Source: Kiritimatiellia bacterium | GTDB taxonomy: Bacteria; Verrucomicrobiota; Kiritimatiellia; RFP12; UBA3636 | Direction of reading: 5' to 3' | Length of the DNA stretch: 6,079 nt | Assembly: GCA_016295275.1 (NCBI GenBank) | Contig: JAEDLN010000146.1 | Location: 1 to 6,079, forward strand | In this document: positions 1-3,288 of the stretch, in pieces | How the letters are laid out: each line of letters starts with the position of its first letter | Position numbering within the stretch: position 1 is the first letter of the stretch | The notes under the pieces: model-generated | The model's database searches: none | The model's input: the letters and a program-made list of their open reading frames with translations, nothing else | Told to the model about the DNA's origin: nothing | Position numbers and translations under genes: made by a program

Positions 1-190
1 TTATGACAAAGCTTTCAAACACCACCCTGACCAGTATTGCGCTCTCGGTTCTTGTCTCAAATCTGTTCGGCGTCCAGCTCCCGCCTCTTTTTTTGGTCTT
101 TTTCATGGCCTCGCCAGATGGTGCGACAACATACCACTTACTGGAGATCGAGGACGACATAGCATAATGTATTGGTGTTTCTGCAGGTGC

Positions 191-235
191 ATGGCAACGG
201 TGTGCCATCGCTCGCAGGTGCGCAAGCTTGCACCT
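191..235. repeat. Two adjacent small inverted repeats
   Basis: The first hairpin has perfect 6-bp arms, ATGGCA (191-196) and TGCCAT (203-208), around a 6-nt loop. The second has AGGTGC (216-221) and GCACCT (230-235) around GCAAGCTT. The octamer GCAGGTGC occurs at 183-190 and again at 214-221, once before each hairpin, so the block looks like a duplicated hairpin unit. No T-run follows on either strand, so these are not ordinary intrinsic terminators. Confidence 0.5.
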
Positions 236-315
236 CGCGTCAAAACGAAGCTTTGATGGGCAGACACTAAATACACGGGTAGCGTCTGAATGTGAACGCA
301 TCGTTCATTCAAATC

Positions 316-369
316 GTAGTTTGCGAAAGTAGATAAATCTAATCAGGTGCGTTTACTTTTGCAAACTAC
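316..369. repeat. 16-bp inverted repeats around a 22-bp spacer
   Basis: The left arm GTAGTTTGCGAAAGTA (316-331) and the right arm TACTTTTGCAAACTAC (354-369) are complementary at 15 of 16 positions, enclosing 22 nt. The arrangement could be a tiny two-ended element (54 bp), abutted ends of a lost mobile element, or a binding or recombination site. There is no T-tract and no convincing flanking target duplication. Confidence 0.6.
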
Positions 370-370
370 A

Positions 371-393
371 GAAAAATCCGGGATAGAGAGGGT
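371..393 (+). repeat. Partial copy of the tadB leader sequence
   Basis: GAAAAATCCGGGATA (371-385) followed directly by GAGAGGGT (386-393) repeats the sequence at 2230-2244 plus 2251-2258, from which it differs by lacking the six bases AGGGTG. At the second locus this sequence supplies the Shine-Dalgarno of the tadB-like gene. Here the IS630 element begins immediately afterwards, so any gene it once preceded is not visible. Confidence 0.55.
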
Positions 394-424
394 ATATTGT
401 GTTGGCCACAATTAATGTCTCGTG

Positions 425-1647
425 TCAATCGGCCGCACAACGGACGGATGGTGCATGGAAGAGCCTCTTGACAGCGGCCGGATCTTCCTTTCGCCTTTGC
501 AGGTGGGTCGTTGCGGCTTTTTCCATTCCATCGCCCGTGTTCGGTATCGTCTGTTCCGACAGACCAGCCTTGACGTCGCGGTTCACGAATTCGTCTGGAT
601 TCAACTCCGGCGAATAACTCGGAAGGTAGAACAGTCGAATCTGGTTGGCGCGTGGCTTTAGCCATTCGGTTAGTTTGTTGGCGTGATGGACCTTTAGACC
701 TAAAAACGGCAGTTGGATGACACGAATCGTCGTTTGAGGCGATAAAATCAAGGTTTTCCCCATTATTGCTTTTCACCCATTTGGTGAAAGCACGAACGTT
801 GATTTAGTTCTGTATTTTCAAGGACTTCGTGCGCTTTTTAGAGACTCAACTGCCGAATTTAGGTTAGATTGTCCACGATTAGGAAAACAGGTTCCCCCAC
901 GTCTTTGCATAGATATGTTAGAAATGATTCGAACAGGTCCACATTCATCGGCCCCTTGAATGTCCTAAAGAACAGATCTCCGCGGTTTCCGACGGCGGAA
1001 ATGAAATTGTATCGCGCTACACGGTTCGCAGGCTTACGCAGCACGGGCGACACGCCCTTGGGCGAGTAGCCCCGGCATTTCGTCTCAGCCGCCATGACGC
1101 ACGATTCGTCGCCCCATAGAATCGTAGCACCGCATTGAGCCGCCTCTTTCTTGATTTCGGGGTATTCTTCCGTGAGCCATTTCCGGACAGCCGGAGCACT
1201 TTGTTCCCGCGCGGCCTTTACGGAACATTGATACGTGTAGCCGAGCTTCTGCATGTAGCGGCGTGCTGTCCGACGGCTTATCTTTACCTTGAACTCACGC
1301 CCGACGTATTCCACGATGGCCCGCGAAGACCAAAGTGCGAACGGAAACTTGAGTTGTTCGGGTGTCTTGTCTCGAATGACGCGATTCAGGCGCTGGAGAC
1401 TCTCGATGCCCAGCTTGTTCTTATCGTGCCCAGGTTTCGGACCACGACGGTCCTCCTTCACAACGGCTTGGCCATCTTTCGCAAATCGCCTAAACCACCG
1501 GGCTACAGTGGCAGCATGAACGTGTAGGATATGCGCCGCATCGCATGGGCGGGTCTTCTTCTCAAACAATGTGAATGCCTTTTTGCGCAGGGCTGATCGC
1601 TACGTCGAGGTTTGTATCTTGATGTTGAAAATGGTGTTTGTTTTCAT
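425..1647 (-). pseudogene. IS630-family transposase, disrupted by a stop codon and a MITE
   Basis: This DDE transposase would cut and rejoin IS ends at TA targets. The likely original ATG is at 1647-1645, giving about 350 codons once the nested insert is removed, the usual family length. Residues about 18-75 hold a helix-turn-helix (VHAATVARWFRRFAKDG) and a GPKPGH linker, followed by DKTPEQLKFPFALW. The catalytic acids are probably D180 (WGDES), D259 (IVDNL) and E296 (SPELNPDE). The C-terminus ends APSVRCAAD before TGA at 427-425. Two lesions are visible. TAG at 1602-1600 falls at codon 16, where a Glu or Gln codon is likely original. A 170-bp net insertion at 695-864 splits the Leu of DNL from KVHH and shifts the frame, so translation from the D259 side ends at TAA 861-859. 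A TTG at 1569 could restart translation, but only of a protein without the last acidic residue. Confidence 0.93.
697..864. mobile_element. 168-bp palindromic MITE inserted in the IS630 transposase
   Basis: The insert is flanked by TA at 695-696 and 865-866. Excising it with one TA rebuilds the codons GAC AAT CTA AAG GTC CAT (DNLKVH), the expected family sequence. Its ends are inverted repeats: reading in from 697, gACCTAAAAACGGCAGTTGg, and from 864, ACCTAAATTCGGCAGTTGa, which differ by one extra G and two or three substitutions. The centre is a hairpin, TTTCACC (771-777) against GGTGAAA (783-789), and AAATCAAGGTT (from 745) roughly mirrors AACGTTGATTT (from 795), so most of the element can fold back on itself. 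It encodes no protein of its own. The TA target and size fit a MITE mobilised in trans by a Tc1/mariner/IS630-type transposase. Confidence 0.87.
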
Positions 1648-1655
1648 GACGGATG

Positions 1656-1686
1656 AAATACTACCATAAGAGGATTAATATGTCCA
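1656..1686 (-). promoter_or_regulatory. Possible promoter of the IS630 transposase
   Basis: On the minus strand TGGACA (1686-1681, five of six to TTGACA) is separated by exactly 17 nt from TAGTAT (1663-1658, four of six to TATAAT). It points at the presumed transposase ATG at 1647 and partly overlaps the terminal repeat, as is common for IS elements. No Shine-Dalgarno precedes that ATG, so the message would have almost no leader. Confidence 0.35.
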
Positions 1687-1695
1687 GAACAATAA

Positions 1696-1718
1696 GGTAT
1701 GCTTTCCAGCATGAGGAA
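1696..1718 (+). repeat. Direct repeat, copy 1
   Basis: These 23 bases, beginning GGTATGCTTTCCAGCATG, are identical to 1921-1943. Each contains a small hairpin, ATGCT-TTCC-AGCAT. The similarity resumes after an 11-nt gap: TCGAGCAGTGC here (1719-1729) against TCGAGCACTGC at 1955-1965. The copy starts one base outside the IS630 element. Confidence 0.75.
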
Positions 1719-1727
1719 TCGAGCAGT

Positions 1728-1847
1728 GCCGGATTTATCATCTGATGAGTCGCCGCCCGCGAGGACGAGCGGGCGGAACGGGAGGCGAAAGGGGAGTCTG
1801 CGCCGGGCCGCAGGACGGCACTCCCGTTGTCGAAGGCGGATCCCGGC
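1728..1847 (+). ncRNA. G+C-rich segment able to fold as a three-way junction
   Basis: Three stems can be drawn by eye. The outer stem pairs GCCGGAT (1728-1734) with ATC(C)CGGC (1840-1847), with one bulged C. One arm is a perfect 8-bp hairpin, CCGCCCGC (1753-1760) and GCGGGCGG (1769-1776). The second arm pairs GGGAGT (1792-1797) with ACTCCC (1820-1825) and continues inside as CTGCG (1798-1802) with CGCAG (1809-1813). The segment is much richer in G+C than its surroundings and has no convincing reading frame. I do not recognise the family. It could be a structured RNA, or the palindromic remnant of a repeat element of the REP type. It lies between the two copies of the 23-bp direct repeat. Confidence 0.35.
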
Positions 1848-1884
1848 GAGTAAGTTCGCTCTAGGGTCAAAGGGTCAGAACTTA

Positions 1885-1913
1885 TTGATACACAAGAATT
1901 AATACACTATACA
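1885..1913 (+). promoter_or_regulatory. Candidate sigma-70-type promoter
   Basis: TTGATA (1885-1890, five of six to the -35 consensus) is followed after exactly 17 nt by TATACA (1908-1913, four of six to the -10 consensus), within an A+T-rich stretch. Transcription would start near 1920, at copy 2 of the 23-bp repeat, leaving about 345 nt of leader before the tadB-like gene. Just upstream an 8-bp tandem pair, GGGTCAAA GGGTCAGA (1864-1879), could be an activator or repressor site. A second, weaker -10-like TATATT lies at 2023-2028 without a good -35. Confidence 0.4.
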
Positions 1914-1920
1914 TGCATAT

Positions 1921-1943
1921 GGTATGCTTTCCAGCATGAGGAA
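1921..1943 (+). repeat. Direct repeat, copy 2
   Basis: Identical over 23 bases to copy 1, 225 bp upstream, including the ATGCT/AGCAT hairpin. It lies at the predicted transcription start of the promoter at 1885-1913. Here the extension TCGAGCACTGC follows after 11 additional bases. Confidence 0.75.
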
Positions 1944-1964
1944 GACAAGGTTAATCGAGCACTG

Positions 1965-2001
1965 CACCCTTATCCCGGGAAAATTCGGGATAAATTATCC
2001 C
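1965..2001. promoter_or_regulatory. Cluster of TTATCCC/GGGATAA half-sites
   Basis: Three half-sites alternate in direction: TTATCCCG (1970-1977), CGGGATAA (1986-1993) and TTATCCC (1995-2001). The first two form an inverted repeat with 8-bp arms and an 8-nt spacer. The last two form the palindrome GGGATAAATTATCCC (1987-2001). The longer string CACCCTTATCCCGG (1965-1978) recurs inverted, without mismatch, at 2237-2250 next to the tadB-like ribosome binding site. This could be an operator for a dimeric regulator, alternative RNA hairpins, or ends of a small repeat element. I cannot choose between them. Confidence 0.45.
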
Positions 2002-2088
2002 AGGTTTTCAATTTCGCTTGTATATATTGGCTAAAAAAGATTTTCGCCAGACACAAAGAAAAGGAGAGACTTTTTTCCGGATTCTGCC

Positions 2089-2268
2089 ATGGCGGCTCGC
2101 CACCTTTTTTCGCGCCCCTCGCCAAGATATCCTAATCTTTGCGTTTTTCTTGCGGACAAAGATTGGGACAACTGGGACGGATGGGATTTTTGGGACAGTT
2201 TTCACGCACCATTGTCCCATCGAACCCCCGAAAAATCCGGGATAAGGGTGGAGAGGGTTTCGTATTGA
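2089..2268 (+). CDS. Doubtful 59-codon ORF with Trp-Asp-x repeats
   Basis: This frame starts MAARHLFSRPSPRYPNL and runs through four units WDN WDG WDF WDS before ending VERVSY. Its TGA (2266-2268) overlaps the TTG start of the tadB-like gene (2265) in the string TTGA, a layout typical of translational coupling. Against it, no Shine-Dalgarno precedes the ATG, the repeat units are also open in another frame, and the 3' part is a repeat that recurs at 371. I know no family for it and think it more likely non-coding. Confidence 0.15.
   Translation: MAARHLFSRPSPRYPNLCVFLADKDWDNWDGWDFWDSFHAPLSHRTPEKSGIRVERVSY
2164..2199 (+). repeat. Four tandem 9-bp units, consensus TGGGACNNN
   Basis: The units start at 2164, 2173, 2182 and 2191: TGGGACAAC, TGGGACGGA, TGGGATTTT and TGGGACAGT. 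The fourth pairs with an inverted copy, TGTCCCA (2213-2219), across a 15-nt loop. The array lies about 70 bp before the tadB-like start. It could bind a regulator cooperatively, as units of 9 bp nearly follow the helical turn, or may simply be an expanded spacer repeat. Confidence 0.6.
2250..2257 (+). promoter_or_regulatory. Ribosome binding site deciding the TTG start of the tadB-like gene
   Basis: GGAGAGGG lies seven bases before TTG at 2265, ideal spacing. The ATG codons at 2289 and 2292 have only AAGGA at 2271-2275, 13 or more bases away. The site abuts the arm CCGGGATAAGGGTG (2237-2250), which is complementary to 1965-1978, so a long-range hairpin in the leader could affect its accessibility. 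Confidence 0.55.
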
Positions 2269-3212
2269 AGAAGGATTGGAAAACTGCTATGATGGATGCA
2301 TCCACACAAATTGATATGATATCCACGAAGCTACTAGCCATCCTTGTTCCGCTTTTGACGGGGCTCAGCTTTGCAGGGCTCTGCGTTTTTGGTTTGCAGG
2401 TTTTAGAGAAGGGGGCAATTTCGTATGGAAGGGGCTATTCCCGCAAGACATCGGTCGGGTTTGAAGATTTGTTTTTGTTCATTCCGCCGGGCAGGATTGC
2501 GGAAATCGCCTGGTTGTGTGCGGCGATTGCGGCATTTCTCTCGTTTCTCGTATTGGGCGGGTTTCGTGGCAGTCTGCTTGTGATTTTGGTTCGGCTGGCG
2601 GTTTCCTGCGGATTGGGTTCCCTGATGCTGTTGGCTCCTTCGAAGTTGTTGACGGTGATGCGGCAGCGTCGCAGGGACAAGATCAATTTGCAATTGGTGG
2701 ATGCGCTTTCGGACATGAGCAACGCGATGCGTTCTGGGTTTTCGATTCTGCAGGCGGTCGAGCACATTGCGGAAAATGGGGTCCATCCGATTTCGGAGGA
2801 ATTTGCAACGGTTTTGCATCAGACGCGCGTAGGTGTTCCGTTTGAGGAGGCACTTCACAATCTGGATTCCCGCATCGGTTCGGAGGATCTGTCATTGGTC
2901 GTGCTTTCGATTGAAACGGCGCGCAGCACGGGCGGAAATCTGGCGGAGATTTTCGAGACCATTTCAAAGACGATCAGAGCCCGGCTTCGGATTCAGGAGC
3001 GCATCAAGACGCTGACGGCGCAGGGGCGTTTGCAGGGTATCATCTTATCCATGATGCCGATTGCAATCGGTTTTGCGCTTCATGTCGTGAATCCCGGAAT
3101 GCTTCATCCCTTTTTGACTTCTCCCGTTGGTATTGGAACATTGGTTGCCGTTGTCGTTCTTTTGATCTGCGGAGCATTGACGATTCGAAAGATTGTCAAT
3201 ATCGATCCCTGA
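2265..3212 (+). CDS. tadB: Tad pilus/type II secretion inner-membrane platform protein, TadB-like
   Basis: This protein would form part of the cytoplasmic-membrane platform on which a Tad (Flp-type) pilus or related secretion machine is assembled by the TadA ATPase. From TTG 2265 it has 315 residues, normal for TadB. Likely membrane spans are about 22-43, 79-98, 102-126, 257-276 and 286-305. The cytoplasmic T2SSF domain (about 142-266) shows the family pattern: LVDALSDMSNAMRSGFSILQAV, then VGVPFEEALHNL, then ETARSTGGNLAEIFETIS, RIKTLTAQGRLQG and a C-terminal NPG..HPFLTSPVG..RKIVNID. The last stretch is more like TadB than TadC. The start was chosen for its Shine-Dalgarno; a longer frame to 2139 would translate repeat sequence. 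No tadA or tadC adjoins: the upstream side is mobile and repeat DNA, and the downstream gene is a pseudokinase. Family assignment is firm; its pilus system is inferred. Confidence 0.85.
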   Translation: MKKDWKTAMMDASTQIDMISTKLLAILVPLLTGLSFAGLCVFGLQVLEKGAISYGRGYSRKTSVGFEDLFLFIPPGRIAEIAWLCAAIAAFLSFLVLGGFRGSLLVILVRLAVSCGLGSLMLLAPSKLLTVMRQRRRDKINLQLVDALSDMSNAMRSGFSILQAVEHIAENGVHPISEEFATVLHQTRVGVPFEEALHNLDSRIGSEDLSLVVLSIETARSTGGNLAEIFETISKTIRARLRIQERIKTLTAQGRLQGIILSMMPIAIGFALHVVNPGMLHPFLTSPVGIGTLVAVVVLLICGALTIRKIVNIDP

Positions 3213-3288
3213 TTGTCCGTCGTCTTTTTCCCGCATGCATTGCTTTTGCGTTTCGGCATACCGGCGTCCGTTTTGAATTTTGCTTTCC

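Larger units (their letters stand above)
1..394. other. Left flank with no recognisable gene; palindrome-rich
   Basis: I see no gene I can support here. Short open frames exist on both strands (54 codons on plus at 3-167; at least 35 codons on minus from 106 out of the window), but they overlap each other, lack a good ribosome binding site and match no family I know. What the stretch does hold is two adjacent hairpins (191-208 and 216-235), a 16-bp inverted repeat pair (316-369), and at 371-393 a partial copy of the leader sequence found before the tadB-like gene. Confidence 0.5.
397..1692 (-). mobile_element. IS630-family insertion sequence, degraded, with nested MITE
   Basis: The ends are imperfect inverted repeats. 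The left end reads inward from 397 as TTGTGTTGGCCACAATTAAT, and the right end reads inward from 1692 as TTGTTCTGGACATATTAAT. Each is flanked by TA (395-396 and 1693-1694), the target duplication typical of IS630. The element spans 1296 bp. Subtracting the 168-bp nested insert and its extra TA gives about 1126 bp, a normal IS630 size. It carries one gene, a transposase on the minus strand. The outer ends show no similarity to the ends of the nested element, so the latter was presumably mobilised by a different transposase. The right boundary lies one base before a copy of a 23-bp local repeat (1696). Confidence 0.85.

Noticed and set aside
1..106. Minus-strand frame of at least 35 codons beginning MKKTKKRGGSWTPNRF and leaving the window
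   Set aside because: Could be a partial gene, but only a weak GCGAGG two bases before the ATG supports it, and I recognise nothing in it. The sequence to the left would decide.
3..167. 54-codon plus-strand frame with a hydrophobic N-terminal part
   Set aside because: The start lies at the window edge, no ribosome binding site can be seen, and it overlaps an equally open antisense frame. No family resemblance.
103..312. 69-codon minus-strand frame
   Set aside because: It runs through both hairpins and the repeated octamers, has odd composition and matches no family.
316..369. Intrinsic terminator for the IS or its neighbours
   Set aside because: Arms are A+T-rich, the loop is 22 nt and no T-run follows on either strand.
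425..763. Separate small gene on the minus strand with KVHHANKLTEWL
   Set aside because: It is the C-terminal part of the IS630 transposase; its first 20 or so codons are read from the inserted MITE.
1135..1527. 130-codon plus-strand frame
   Set aside because: Antisense shadow of the transposase, whose family motifs are clear on the other strand.
2164..2199. CRISPR array
   Set aside because: Units are only 9 bp, contiguous and without spacers, and no cas genes are present.
2018..2245. 75-codon plus-strand frame in the tadB leader
   Set aside because: Low-complexity, repeat-derived sequence; also open in other frames and without family resemblance.
2139..2264. Upstream extension of the tadB-like gene to a TTG at 2139
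   Set aside because: It would add about 42 residues translated from the 9-bp repeats and the duplicated leader. The start at 2265 has a much better ribosome binding site.
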